Of a stretch of DNA of 64,000 nt, positions 1 to 12,400 are shown in pieces; within the stretch, counting starts at the first letter, position 1; every line of letters starts with the position of its first letter. The DNA lies in the NCBI GenBank assembly GCA_005408345.1, contig SEMN01001330.1:1-64000 (forward strand), read 5' to 3'. The notes beneath the pieces were generated by a model, which was not told the DNA's origin, did not search any database, and saw only the letters and a list, made by a program, of their open reading frames with translations. The position numbers were made by a program, and so were the translations under genes. The DNA is from Macquaria australasica (lineage: Eukaryota > Chordata > Actinopteri > Centrarchiformes > Percichthyidae).

Positions 1-2287
1 TTAGTGCAGTACCTTTAATACCAATAAAATGTTCTAGTCTCTGTAATAGAATGTGATGGTCAATGGTATCGAATGCAGCACTAAGATCTAGTAAGACAAG
101 TACAGAGACAAGTCCTTTGTCTGATGCAATTAGAAGGTCATTTGTAGCTTTCACCAGTGCTGTCTCTGTGCTATGATGCACTCTAAATCCTGACTGAAAA
201 TCCTCAAACAGCTTGTTGTTGTGTAGAAAGTCACACAACTGATTGGCGACTGCTTTCTCAAGGACCTTAGAGAGAAGAGGAGGGTTAGATATAGGTCTAT
301 AATTTGACAAAATCCCTGGATCAAGAGTGGGCTTTTTAAGAAGAGGCTTAATTACAGCTACTTTAAAGGACTGTGGCACATAGCCTTTTAATAAGGACAG
401 ATTGATCATATCTAGTAAATAAGTGCTAACTAAGAGTAAAATTTCTTTAAGCAGCCTCGTTGGAATGAGGGTCCTAAGAGAGACTGCGTTGATGGCTTAG
501 ATGAAATCCATGGGAAGTTAGTTGATTACGGTTGATGGGAGAAAAGCAGTCTAAATGTACAAGCAGTCTAAATGTACAGGTTTACAGTTGTTTCTAAGGT
601 TCCTGTGTTTGAAGATAAGTCAGTACCAACTGAGGGCGGGAGGTGCTGAATTTTGTCTCTAATAGTTAGAATTTTATCATTAAAGAAGCTCATAAAGTCA
701 TTACTACTGAGGTCTATAGGAATACACGGCTCAAAAGAGCTGTGACTCTCTGTCAGCCTGGCTACAGTGCTGAACAGAAACCTGGGGTTGTTCTTATTTT
801 CCTCTATTAATGATGAGTAGTAGGCTGCTCTGGCATTACGGAGGACCTTCCTATAAATTTAAGACTATCTTGCCAGGTAAACGTGATTCTTCCAGATTGG
901 TGGAGGCCTTCGATTCCTTTCAAGTTTTTAGCGATGTTTGTTGTTTTAATTTGCGGGTTCGCGGGTTATACCATGGAGCTAACCTCCTCTGTTTTATTAT
1001 CTTCTTTTTTAGAGGGGCGATAGAGTCGAGTGTTATTCGTAGTGAGCCTGCAGCACTATCAACAAGATGATCGAATTTGGGAGGGACTAAAGTTAGCATA
1101 GGAGTCATCTGTTACATTGAGACATGGAACTGAATTTAATGCCGATGGAATCACTTCCTTAAATTTAGCTACAGCACTATCAGATAGACATCTAGTGTAG
1201 GAATGTTTGCCTAATGGCGTGTAGTCCAGTAATAGGAATTCAAAAGTTAATAGAAAATGGTCTGATAAAAAGAATTCTGTGGAAAGACTATTAGATGTTC
1301 AATTTCAATCCATAAACAAGAACAAGGTCGAGGGTGTGGTTAAAACAGTGAGTGGGTTTATGTACACTCTGACAGAAGCCAATCGAATCTAATAATGAGA
1401 TAAACGCAGCACTAAGGCTATCATTTTCTACATCCACATGAATATTAAAATCACCTACAATAATTATTTTATCCGTTTTAAGGACTAAACCTGATAAGAA
1501 CTCTGAGAATTCAGATAAAAATTCAGAGTACGGTCCAGGAGCTCGGTACACTATAACAAATAGAATTGGCTGTAGTGTTTTCCAGGTTAGGTGTGAAAGG
1601 CTAAGAACAAGGCTTTCGAACGAGTTATAATTTAATTTAGGTTTAGGTTTGATTAATAGGCTTGAGTTGAAGATGGCTGCAACTCCACCTCCTCGGCCTG
1701 AGCCTCGAGGAATGTGAGTATTAATGTGACTGGGGGGAGTGGATTCATTTAGGCTAACATATTCACCTTGACACAGCCAGGTTTCAGTAAGACAAAATAA
1801 ATCAATATTATGATCTGATATTAGATCGTTTACTAGAATAGCTTTAGATGAGAGAGATCTGATGTTTAAGAGTCCACATTTAATTCTCCTATTTTGTTGT
1901 ACTGTTGCAGTGGTGGTTTTACTTTTTATTAGGTTTTTATGTGTAACTCTTCTTCTGTTTACTTTTGATTTAAATCATTTAAGTGGTCTGGGGGCAGACA
2001 ACCTCTCTGTGGAGTTTAGGGTGGGTAACTGCTCTAATGGAAGCGCAGAGAAGCGTGTAGGACTGCAACTCTGCCTCCTGGTCTGGACCACAGACTGTAT
2101 TAAGTCTATGGTCTGAACTCTGAGTTGTCATGGCTTTGGGCCACTAATAAATTCGGCCAGATTTCTAGATATGAGAGCGGCTCCATCCAAAGTGGGATGA
2201 ATGCCATCTCTCCTAATCAGACCAGGTCTTCTCCAGAAAGTCCGCCAATTATCTACAAAGCCCACATCATTACCTGGACACCACCTC
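1..2287 (-). mobile_element. L2-type LINE, copy A (partial, runs off left edge)
   Basis: This is a minus-strand copy of the same LINE as the copies at 16.2-20.3 kb and 43.6-45.8 kb, aligning almost base for base with both. Positions 1 to about 500 cover the start of the reverse transcriptase region, 500 to about 2110 the linker and endonuclease region, and 2110-2287 the end of the upstream ORF1. The frames are broken into short ORFs (for example 1291-1551, an endonuclease piece with the GDFNIHVD stretch). The 3' half lies outside the window. At 2287 similarity to copy B stops abruptly, so the 5' end is truncated or recombined. It most likely sits in intron 1 of enpp6, in antisense orientation. 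Confidence 0.85.
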
Positions 2288-2950
2288 GATCGATTGTTCC
2301 ACCGCCAGTGAGTGACTAGCCTCCCTCACCTTATGAGGGCACGTGGCTGGCCATATTCTCGGGGACCCGCAGAGGTGGTTGTCGGGGCTCCCGAAGCCGT
2401 CTGTAGTCTCCGCTGCCCAGCACCACAGAGTCTCCGCTGCCCAGCGCCAAAGAGTCATCGCTGCTCAGCACTACAGACCGACCTACATCTGATCCTGTTT
2501 CCCCGTTGGCGGTCCGGCCGACTCCTGTTCCTGGTTTCCAGTCGGTGGCCCGGCCATCTTCTGTTCCTGTCTCCCAGTCGGCAGCCCGACCGACTCCTGT
2601 TCCTGTTTCCCCGTTTGGAGGTCCGGCCGACTTCTGTTTCTGGTTCCCGGTCCCCGGACCTGTTTGGTGATCCGGCCAACATCAGTTCCTGTTCTCGAGT
2701 CAGCAGTCCAACCAACGCCTGCACCAGTTCCAGGGTCGGTGGTCTGGCCGACTCCTGCTCCCCGAACCCTGTTGGCAAACCGGCCGACATCAGTTCCTCT
2801 ACCCGAGTCGGCGGTCCAGCCGACGCCTGATCCCGTGCCTGAGTCGGCGGTACAGCCGACACCTTCGCCAGTGCCCATCCAGCCGCTGCCGCAGCCTCCT
2901 GTTCCAGTGCCCGTCCAGCTGCCGCCGTAGCCTCTATAGCCTCCTATAGA
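2288..2950 (+). repeat. GC-rich proline/serine-rich degenerate tandem repeat
   Basis: The DNA is GC-rich and built from imperfect repeats around the words gtcggcggtccagccgac and cctgttcctg. In one plus-strand frame (2664-2930) it reads as repeats of about 12 codons with the pattern PVPESAVQPTPA. A period of about 36 bp is clear in 2690-2890, and the left part is more degenerate. It begins exactly where L2 copy A ends and stops near 2950. Either it is a piece of a repeat-derived coding sequence or a GC-rich minisatellite that happens to be open. I do not recognise a specific gene. Confidence 0.5.
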
Positions 2951-4744
2951 CACAGGAGCTTTTAGCCTATTACAGGTTATTTCAGAGAGACAGTGCGTTC
3001 GTATTGGCTAAGCTACAAGAGCAGATGTGTGTGCACGTCCCTTCAGATGGTGAAAGCCTGACTGAATGGCGGAAAATCCTGCTGAAAATCCTGCAACATG
3101 TGATAAATTTCCAACACCTCCTTTGCCTACAGCGGTGTATAGTACAAAACTACATGTCCCGGCTCCACACGGAGCTTCAGGCTCATTACGTTCAATGCCA
3201 TGGCGCTCGTAACGACAAGTGGCGAAGAGGCATGATGACAAACAGTGGGGAATAACTTTTGACTGGGTACAGTGGCGTGTGTGTGCAGTGTGCTAGCCTC
3301 TCTTCCCGCTGCTGGATGGCGTTGCAGCTGCCTCTGAAGCCTGGGACGCTCTGCTCTGCGGCTGCAAAGCGCTGGAGGGGCATCTTTGTGAGAACAAGTG
3401 AGGCGGGAGGGACAGTGGTCTTGGTGAGGCTCACGCCATGGAGAGCGAGCCCTACAAGGGATACGGTTTCGCAGGGGAACCGACTCCTTCTGCTGCCTGT
3501 CGAAGTTGTGGGTTTGGTGGGAGGGGCTTAGCGGAGTGATACGAGGCAGCAGAGAGAGAGACGGAAGGTTTTGCCTAGGTTGCACAGATTTTGCCTACCC
3601 CAGCTTTAAGACTGAGCTACAGAATGAGTTGTAGCAGATTTCAGTTAAGCACATCATTTTCCATACAACAGAGGCTGTGAGACAATATCTAGCTTCACTG
3701 AGTGAGGTCTTCTTTCCCTGCTTGTTTTGTAGTAATGTTCAGCTCATCATTCGGGAGACTTCTAATACAGTTAATTCTTTTCTGAACATGGCTACAACTG
3801 TGATTACAAGGAGACAAATCTAAGACAACAGGCTGTAGTTTACTGTTACAGGTTTGTAACATCCAGATTGAGAAAAAAATGGTGTTTGAAGACAACAGGA
3901 AGACAAAAGTCACTAGCAGGATGATTTTTGATAAAGTCCTGGGCCTCTGCTGTCCATGTCAAAGGTTTAGCAGATGAAGTAGTTGATTTGGAATCCACTG
4001 TCTGCAATATCCAGTCACGCCTAGAAAATGACTCAACTGAGTTGGTTTTGGTCCAGCCTGGACTGGAGAGACCCTCTGAGGGTGCCGCTTGAGTGGACAC
4101 AGACAATGTCTACCATTTGATGACACAGCTGTGCCTTTGTGCAGTGAAGCCCTGTGAACTTATGAGGCAGAACAATTAGCAGGATCACAGTGTCACCTCA
4201 AAGCACCAGCTGATGGGAGTCCAGCTGTATGTCATCCTCATTCTGTCCGTTTACATGAAGGTAAGTAACCTGGTTACTCAGTGAAACCAGGTTACGCAGG
4301 AAATTGGAAAAAGCATTTACATGCACTGTTGTAACCTGGTTACTTTTACTGCGTGTAAACATGCAGCAGGTCAGTTATCAGATTTCTTCCCAGACCATAT
4401 TTTGAAAGCATGGATTTTTTTAATTTTAAATTTTAAAAGACTGCCCCATATCAGCATGTGATATGATGTGATAAGACATATTACTATGGAAGATACATGT
4501 AATGTTTTTCTTTTTTTTATGTATGCAAGTAAGTAAATGATAAACATGTTAACTGACAATTATTTAGCCTCTTGTCTTTAATAACGGAATAGTTTTTCAT
4601 TGTGACATGAATTTTCCATGCCACATTTTTCATGCCACATTAAAATCTAATCACAGCACAGAAAACAGAGTGAAGACATGTATTGCAATTCAGGGTTTTT
4701 CAGCAGAGGGCAGCATAGATCTGTTACAGGTCCTTTTAGTGCTG
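2951..4744. other. Unassigned intronic sequence
   Basis: I find no convincing gene, repeat terminus or RNA here. Short ORFs between 3004 and 3585 lie on both strands in a GC-richer patch and have no recognisable domain. The stretch from 3600 to 4740 is AT-rich and featureless apart from short direct repeats of a ggttac motif near 4260-4350. Confidence 0.4.
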
Positions 4745-4844
4745 ACATCATGATTGCGTCACAGTGTTAGCTGGAGGCAAAACCAATGAAAAACGAGGCA
4801 AACATGAATCACCTCTGAGTAATAGGCTACATAACCAACCGAAA

Positions 4845-4946
4845 ATGTCATCCTGCTCTGTTGTTGGGTGCCAGAATCAAAGGAGTAATGGCTCCAAATT
4901 GAAATTTTATTACATATATTGCTGCCACTGCCAGTCAAAGATGTAG
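4845..4946 (+). pseudogene. THAP zinc-finger N-terminal fragment
   Basis: From the ATG at 4845 the frame starts MSSCSVVGCQNQRS and continues through GSKLKFYYI. This is the pattern at the start of THAP domains (a Cys-x4-Cys pair, then a basic stretch, then a K-F-Y motif). THAP domains are C2CH DNA-binding modules of about 80-90 residues found in P-element-type transposases and derived host proteins. Here only about 30 residues are present before the frame ends at 4946, and the later Cys and the CxxH pair were not found. It may be the first exon of a P-element relative or a retroposed fragment. The fit is short, so the call is tentative. Confidence 0.5.
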
Positions 4947-5214
4947 CGCACACTTCATATCAGGTAAGGTTAAATAAAGTGTTGTCTGTTGTAGGTAAGG
5001 ATAATGTTATGCGTCTAAAGGTTTGTCATGCCCACCTAATCAGAAATTGGGGAACTAGGAGGAATAGGTGATTTCTCTTAGTGCATTAGTTAACTTTGTT
5101 AGCTAGTTGTATGGCCTGAGACAAAACAGAGAGGAAACTGTTGAAGTGTTGTCTCCCTTTCTACAATTGCCATAGTTGCAATGGCAACTTCAACAGTGAG
5201 AAGGCGTGTGTCAG

Positions 5215-5237
5215 GTGTGTGTGTGTGTGTGTGTGTG
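5215..5237 (+). repeat. (TG)n microsatellite
   Basis: An uninterrupted TG run of about 23 nt. Confidence 0.9.
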
Positions 5238-5339
5238 GCCATTCCACCATAGGTAATCCTCTCAGATTGTCCATCCGTTGAATGAGCGTGTACGGGTCAG
5301 CCAATCTGGTCCCATTGGTTAATGTTCACTTTTTCAAGT

Positions 5340-6305
5340 AACACTGTGTACAACCTTACAACCAAGATGGCGTCGCAGATGGTAGCCATGGTGTTGTGCT
5401 CTCTGGTACTTTTGTTTGTACCCTGGTTTTTGTTTATTTGTTCAGTCTTCAGGGAGGAACTTGTCAAACATTTTCAACGCAAGCAGCAGCTCTCTATGGA
5501 ATTTGCAGGAGACGCTAGTGGGGGGAAACGCGCCGGAGTTCTGGTTAAACTGCGACAGTGGGGATTTTGAATTGCACTCTCATCAATACATCTGGTGAAT
5601 GTCTATTCTCTGGCCAACAAAATGGATGAACTGCTGCTTTCCAGATCTCCTACCCTGCCTATCACCAAAACCTGGCTTGGTGAGCACATCCCGGGTAGTA
5701 CACTACATCTGCCAAGCTTCCAACTCTTCCGCCCATACTGCGAAACAGAGCTATCGGGCAAAACGAGGGGAGGCGGAATCTGCTTCTACATAAATTAAGG
5801 TTGGTGTGTGGATGTCACAATGTTAAAGAAAACATGCACTCCTCACTTAGACATCATTTTCATTGACTGTAGACCTTTTTCATTACTGTCTGGTTAATCT
5901 TTTCCTGACTGAGCAGGCAGAAACTAAAATCTGCAACCCCTGCCATCCCCTCACCCCTTCCCACTGACTCCCCTCACTCAGGATCTGTGAACAGGATGTG
6001 TGTCAGCTCTTTCAGAGACAGAAGATCAGGAAGGCACCAGGCCCAGACGGCTTGTCACACTCCTATCTGAAAGTATGTGCTGACCAGCTGGCCCCCATCT
6101 TTACACAGATCTTCAACATCTTCTTCAAACACTCCACAATCATCCCAGTCCCCAAGAAACCCTCTATCACAGGATTCAATGACTACAGGCCTGTCGCCTT
6201 GACATCTGTGGTCATGAAATCCTTTGAGAGACTAGTGTTGGCCCACCTGAAGGACATCACAGGCCCCCTGCTGGACCCCCTGCAGTTTGCCGACCGGGCA
6301 AACAG
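5340..6305 (+). pseudogene. Rex1-like LINE, internally deleted (endonuclease start joined to RT start)
   Basis: Two LINE pieces lie in the same orientation. The region 5340-5900 encodes the beginning of an APE-type endonuclease: a frame with LANKMDELLLSR, then ITKTWLGEHIPGS and GGGICFYIN. The region 5998-6300 encodes the beginning of a reverse transcriptase: RKAPGPDGLSHSYLKVCADQ, then the PVPKK and DYRPVALTS motifs and LLDPLQFA. Everything between (rest of endonuclease and linker) and everything after LLDPLQFA (catalytic RT motifs) is missing. This is a dead remnant in intron 1 of enpp6. It is a different copy from the larger element at 28.8-32.2 kb. Confidence 0.7.
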
Positions 6306-7336
6306 ACAGACAAAACGTCAGACGACAAAAAACTTATTGGATGACAGACACAAATGTGATAGTGCTGTCCATAGAGCTGCCTCCTCATTGAACATGTTGT
6401 CAGTGGCTGGACTCAGACCAGCAGCTTCCTTCACCCACATTGCACAGTGCCTGTCTGAATCAGAAGTGAAGGTGCAGCAGAAGAGAAGGTCTACATGACA
6501 TTTTTGACAAATTCTATATGCAGGCTTCCTGTTTGCATGTATTGCCAGGGCACAGAAACCCAATGTTAGGATGCTAGATCTATGGACATTTTCAACATTT
6601 TACTATTTTGTGAAATTTAAATCTCAAGGTAGAAATGGGATTGACCTAATGTGTGTCAGAAGATATGGCTTGATGGAATGGACAAAACAGAAGCATGACA
6701 CAAGCTCAGAGTCTGAGCCAAACACATAACTTAACAACTTTAAGACTGAAGATGATGACTTGATGAGATGATTATCATCTGAGATGTTCGCTGGTTGTTT
6801 GTGTGTGTGAGATGCATGCCTGTGTGTTGCAGCCCCCTATCTTAGTGAGCCCTAAAAACAACAGCCCATGCTGGCCAATGTGAGCTTTGGAGCCCACCCC
6901 TGATGATGTGCTGATGTGTGTGTTTTGATGTAGCACATTCTGTTGAAAGAATCACTGGCTGGACACACACACACACAGACACACACTCATACACACATGC
7001 ATTGACAGCTCCTATTATCCCTGTGCCAGCCAGTCCTGCTTGATGTTGACTCACTTCTTTAGCCTGAATTTACTGAATTTGCTTGCGACCAAAACCAAGA
7101 ATGTGTCTCTCAATCTCTGACTTCCTTACCCTGTCTGTCCCAGGTCCAAGCCTACTGGTTCCGACTGAAGATGTAAAACTTTAAAAACAGCTCACATGCA
7201 TATATAGTTTAATTTCTAATTTTTTTTGTTTAACTTTTTGGACAACATTGCAACTCACTGGCACAGAGGAAGAAGATATATCGGACGTTGGATTCTCAGA
7301 CTATGCTATTTTTTTATGTTTTTTTTTTTTTGTCAG
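6306..7336. other. Intron 1 sequence with CA/TG microsatellite patches
   Basis: I see no gene. A (CA)-rich tract lies at about 6962-6994 and a short TG tract near 6795-6812. The region ends at a polypyrimidine tract (T-rich, 7309-7331) and the AG acceptor at 7335-7336 of the first enpp6 exon in the window. Confidence 0.6.
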
Positions 7337-7516
7337 GCCGTCACTGTGATGTTCATCAGATGACTGGTAACTACATGTGGGATGAAGCCTCCAAGAATGA
7401 GTTTCTGATTGGGATCAATCCTGACAGCCGGTTGCCTCTTTGGTGGGATGGATCAGAGCCGTTATGGATCACCCTGCAGAAGCTGGGAAAGAAGGTTTTT
7501 ATGTACTACTGGCCTG
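7337..7516 (+). CDS. enpp6: enpp6 coding exon 2
   Basis: The acceptor is tttttgtcag and the exon enters with the last two bases of a split codon. It encodes RHCDVHQMTGNYMWDEAS through KVFMYYWPG. The WWDGSEPLW segment is typical of ENPP6, where the bound choline phosphate is enclosed. The donor is G|GTGAGC at 7517, leaving phase 1. Confidence 0.88.
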
Positions 7517-9366
7517 GTGAGCACACACATTGTTAACATTGTTGACATGCAAACTCTTTCTGAACTTGCTGAACTATGACCTTACCACCTTTCTTTCCCC
7601 CAACATTTCTCTTTCCCATGCTTTCATTCATGTAGTTGGAGATGATTTATGGGATGAAAGTTGGTCATAAATTTAGAACACTAGTCTTCTCTAACCAATT
7701 TATTATTGGATATTCCTTACATCCAATGTCCACAGGATTTGACTCTGTCACGGGTGCCAGAGGTGATCCACTGCCATTGTAGTTGGTGTGTGTGTCCACT
7801 GGTTCTGTGTCCGGGCCGTCTCACTTTGTGCTCACACATCTCACTCTGCTATCTTTACTCACCGGATCTATTTTGCCGGAGCAGCTTGTGCCTCTAAAGC
7901 GTCAGGTTTATGAAAGCAGCTGTGCTGTGAGATTGGCTATACTGGCATTTAAAATGAGCCGAAAAACAACTGGAATGAGACACAGTTGGATCCTGGGTAC
8001 ATTTGGTGTTATGTCCCCATGGAACTTTATAGGCCTCACAGGCAGACCTTCATCTGAAGTATTTATCAGTATTAAATTGTGAAATCATCTCTTGGAAATT
8101 AAGTGTTGTATTTCTCCTATTTACAGTTTATTCTCCAGGACTCTGATGCCTACTTTTCCACCATTTTATTTCCACTAACCCTAACCCTATTAAGAAAATG
8201 CCCCCGTCTTGAGAAAAGGTTGTTATAGTTCCAAATTGCAGATGTTTACACCACATGTCTTTCACATTTAAGTGGTTTTCCGCAGCCTAAAAATGTAAAA
8301 CATGTAGGACCGTAATGTCGTAATAAGAAGAGAATATTATGGTAGTTTATAAGGTGCAATTACATTTTGTTCTATTTATTTCCAAGATGAAGATTTATTA
8401 GCATTGAACCACCAAGTCAGCCTCCTGAGCACAAATTCCCAGTGATAAACTTTAAATTTAGGGTAAGAATTTACTTCAAGGCCTGTGTGCTATTATTTGC
8501 AATGTTAATTTCACATGTTTGTGTGTATGTTGCAGGCTGCGAGGTGGAGATTCTAGGTGTCCGTCCATCATTCTGTGAGGAATACGTCTACAACCCATCA
8601 AAGAAAAACCTCACAGACTCGATAGTGAATGCACTCAACATCCTGAGGTAACAACACAATGACCTGCACCTGTCATGTACCGTCTTATGGCTTACTTTTA
8701 ACCATTATATGGAAAAGAGCTGTCAACTTGAGACTTGACTACCATGAAGGTAAAAACTGAGTTTTGAGCTGGGACAATCTCAGAGTAATAAAAATACCAA
8801 GCAACATAAGACAGGTCTTTATAGCCGCACATGTTAATTATTAAACCTATAGATAGCTGGGTTCTCATTCAACCCAGCTCCCATTCAAAATCCTACTGAC
8901 ATTTGTACAAATCCAGCCTTGGAACAGAGTCTTTTGTGTAAATATGTCGTGTGGCTCGCTTCATATGTTGACAAAGATGGTAGTTTTTGAAAAACGATCT
9001 AATGTCATTGTTTATTCAATATTTATGTTTTAACTGCCTTTAATAAACACAATGTTCCTTAAGCCCTAGACGTTTATCAGCTAAACATCACAGCTCGACA
9101 GAAGAGGCGAGTGCATGAGCAGCAACTCCAGGGGTCGCAGTTAGGTCAGCCATGACTGTAATAAGAGCAGCACAGAGTGGAGCAAACAATGTAAAAGTTT
9201 TTAGACAGCAGAGATTACAACTAGAAAGTTGAAAAGATGACTTTAGAAAAGAGCGTTGGTGAATTTTATGGATATGGATGAAACCAAATTATGATGTAGA
9301 TATAAATAAATACAATAATGTAACTATTTAGATAATGCCAATAATGGTAGCAGCAGATACCTAAAG

Positions 9367-9428
<62 letters not shown>

Positions 9429-12400
9429 GTCAGGCCAAGCAGACATGGCAGCAATATATTATGAGAAAATAGATGTGGAGGGCCATCACTTTGGTCCAGA
9501 CTCTCATCAGGTCAGAACAGCTGTGCGACAACTGGATCTCGCCATGCAGACACTCAACAGCAAAATCAAAGTTAGTAATATCACTACTATTGTTATTACA
9601 ATTCCAGCTACTACTGCTTTTCCTGTCATGTAATTTATTTTTCATCCTCTTCTGTTGCTTGTGATATTCTTGCAGGAGAAGAACATGGTGAACCAGTTGA
9701 ACATTATGCTATTTTCAGACCATGGTATGACAAAGATCCAGTGGATACAGAAGGTCATAGAGCTGGACAAGTATATTAACATGTCGGACATTGTCAAGAT
9801 GATGGACAGAGGACCAGTTGTCAGTCTGTGGCCCAAAGATAACAAGTACCAAGAGGTGAGACCAGAATGTGTGTTTTCTGCTCTGTCATGATGTTTTTGT
9901 GATTAAGAATGCCAAATAGAACAATTATAAAATGATTCATGCAAAATTGATGAGGTGTTGAGATATAGTAAAGACAGCTGGAAAACATCTAGGTCCAGGT
10001 TGAGGAATGCTTAAACTATATGATACCCTGTCCTTTTTCCTACTCACATCTGATGAATCAGCTAATCTAAATCAAATCATGTTTTAAGTGTCACTGTTCT
10101 GATATTAAATTGAATGCCACAAAACGTGTTACTGTTTGGGGCCTCTGCAGGAGTAAAAGCACTCAGTCACCACCGGGGTGAGCTAGGGTTGGCTTTGTTC
10201 ATTGCTGAGAACCAGGATAATATTCATGTTCTTGTTACTGCTCTAGTGACTGGTTGGTCAGGGTGTCTGTGTGGATGGTAGGGGAGAGTGTGAACCTCTT
10301 GGTCTAGAGTGCTCCCTTGAAAGTCCTTGCTAGCAGGTGAAAAGAAGCAGCAGGTGACTCCATGTGAACCACAACAGTGGCAGCAAGCAAATACAGGGAA
10401 GAGGGGAATTGGCCATTCAAAAGTGGGAGGAAAAGACAGATACATCTAAATGCTACCACTTTCAGTCACTTAATTATGACTATAGCTTTCGGCCAGGAGA
10501 AGATGTCATCAGTGGCTTGGTGGCTTTCCTCTTCTATCAGGATGATCTTCTTTGCCTCCTCTGACCATATGACCATGTCAGGCCTCAGGGATGTTTGGAC
10601 AACCTGGGGAAAGTGTAATTTCTTTCCCAGGTCCACCCTCATCTCCCATGATTGTGCCGCCTGCAGCAGGCTCAACTTGTTCTTCCTTGAGGAGGGTGGC
10701 TTCTCCCCTTCCCTTACGAACTGGATGGATGGGTCTGGTCTCGCATGGGCCTGATGTTTTTTCCGCCTTTCCTGCTCCACAATGTCAGCCAGCACTCTGA
10801 GGACCTTATCGTTGCAGTGCAGTCTTGCACCCCGCCAACGTGCCTCTTCCTGTGCATAGCTTGCACAGAGGGTCCTCCCTCACTCCCCACCTATGCAGGT
10901 TTGTTGGCGTTGGAAGAGTGTCGTACACTGATCGTAGCAGGAACGAGATGCGAAAGGGCTCCAGTCTCCAGAGTTCAGGTCACATGATCTTTCTTGTTGT
11001 TTTGTACTCCAGCATAATTGATTTGAAATGAAACAATCAGTGCATTTACATGCATATAAAGGGTAATTCTGATATTTTTAAACCTGGGCTCTATTTTTAC
11101 ATATCTATTTTACATATTTTGTGTCTAATAGGAACAAAAAGTTTTGGAACTGGTCCAGTAGATGGCCTCAGCCGGCAGAAGTGAAACGGGCTGTAATGGC
11201 TGCAATGTAATCCTTGTGGGCAACTGTGCTTGTCCCTACAGAGATGGACCTTTTTGTTAAATAGTAAGATCCTTTTTGTTTAACCAGAAACAGAAGTCTC
11301 ACTCTGAAATCTCACGAGAGGTGAGTTGTTGCAGGAAGTTGACGGTGTTTCCCAATGTCGGGCACAGGTTTAAAAATACTGGATTCACCCTTTAAGTAGT
11401 CGGTGTTACCGATGTTACCGGTGTTCAGGCATACACCGATTACAACACTTTCCCACCGCTGTTTTGCTTTTTAAAAAAAAAAAAAAAGAAATAAAACCCA
11501 TTTAGTTGATTTCGCATATCAGCGTCCACATTCACCAAATAAAAAGACTCTTAACAGGTAAAATACTAAGTGTGTTATCAATACTTAAGTTGGACGATGG
11601 ATGCTATAATAATAAACTGAGTGTCTGCTCCTTAGCAGAGTCGCAGCACAGAGTAGCAGGAAACTCATAGACCAATTACATGTAATTGGTAACACAGGTG
11701 TTGTCACGAGTTTATTAACTGGTGGGAAAATGTCCTCACCGTGGCATCCCTATCTTTAAGTAAGTGGGTTACTAGATAGATACTTTATTTGTGACAGTGG
11801 GGAAAATTGGTTTGCAGCACAATTACAAGGCATTTCATCACAATGTAGCCCGGTAAAGAAAAAATGAGTTTAAAAGATGAGCCTAAAAGACTTAGATTAA
11901 GGCTTTGTTATTTAAATAAAGTCTACACTTTAATCAAGGCAAAATACAGTTAAGCCAGGTTTGTCAATCTGACTAAAGTTTTACACTCAGTAGGGTTAAA
12001 CGTATAGATAACGTTTTGTTTAACGTCAATAAAGTTATTTGAAAAACCAAGGAAATTTGGTTAGCCAGAACCAGCATGTTTAAGAACAACCTATCATTTG
12101 TTGAATGATTGATACTGTTTAAGGTAATTTGATTGGCCACAGCCTGTGGGTAACAGAGAGTAATGAACTGGATTGGTGGGCTGGGAGATAGAAAAAGAGG
12201 GGGAAGGGAGCGAAGAGCACGAAAAACAAAAGAGAGACGAGAGAAGAGTGAGAGCGAAGCGCAGTTTAGAATGGTAAAAGAGTTAGCTGAAGGCTAGTTT
12301 TCGTATTAGGACATTTGTTGGATAGAATGTTATTTGTTGGATAAAGTACTCTCATAGTTTGATTGTTGGACTGAGTATCGTGTGGACCAATTGGACATTG

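Noticed and set aside
2312..2953. Overlapping ORFs on both strands (135-172 codons)
   Set aside because: Open on several frames because of GC-rich repeats; only the repeat itself is supported.
1..7336. First coding exon of enpp6
   Set aside because: No frame with a signal peptide followed by the expected FPSLSYPNYY-like segment was seen; it probably lies left of the window.
8177..8192. Telomere-like ctaaccctaaccct
   Set aside because: Only about two units, no array; chance or minor interstitial trace.
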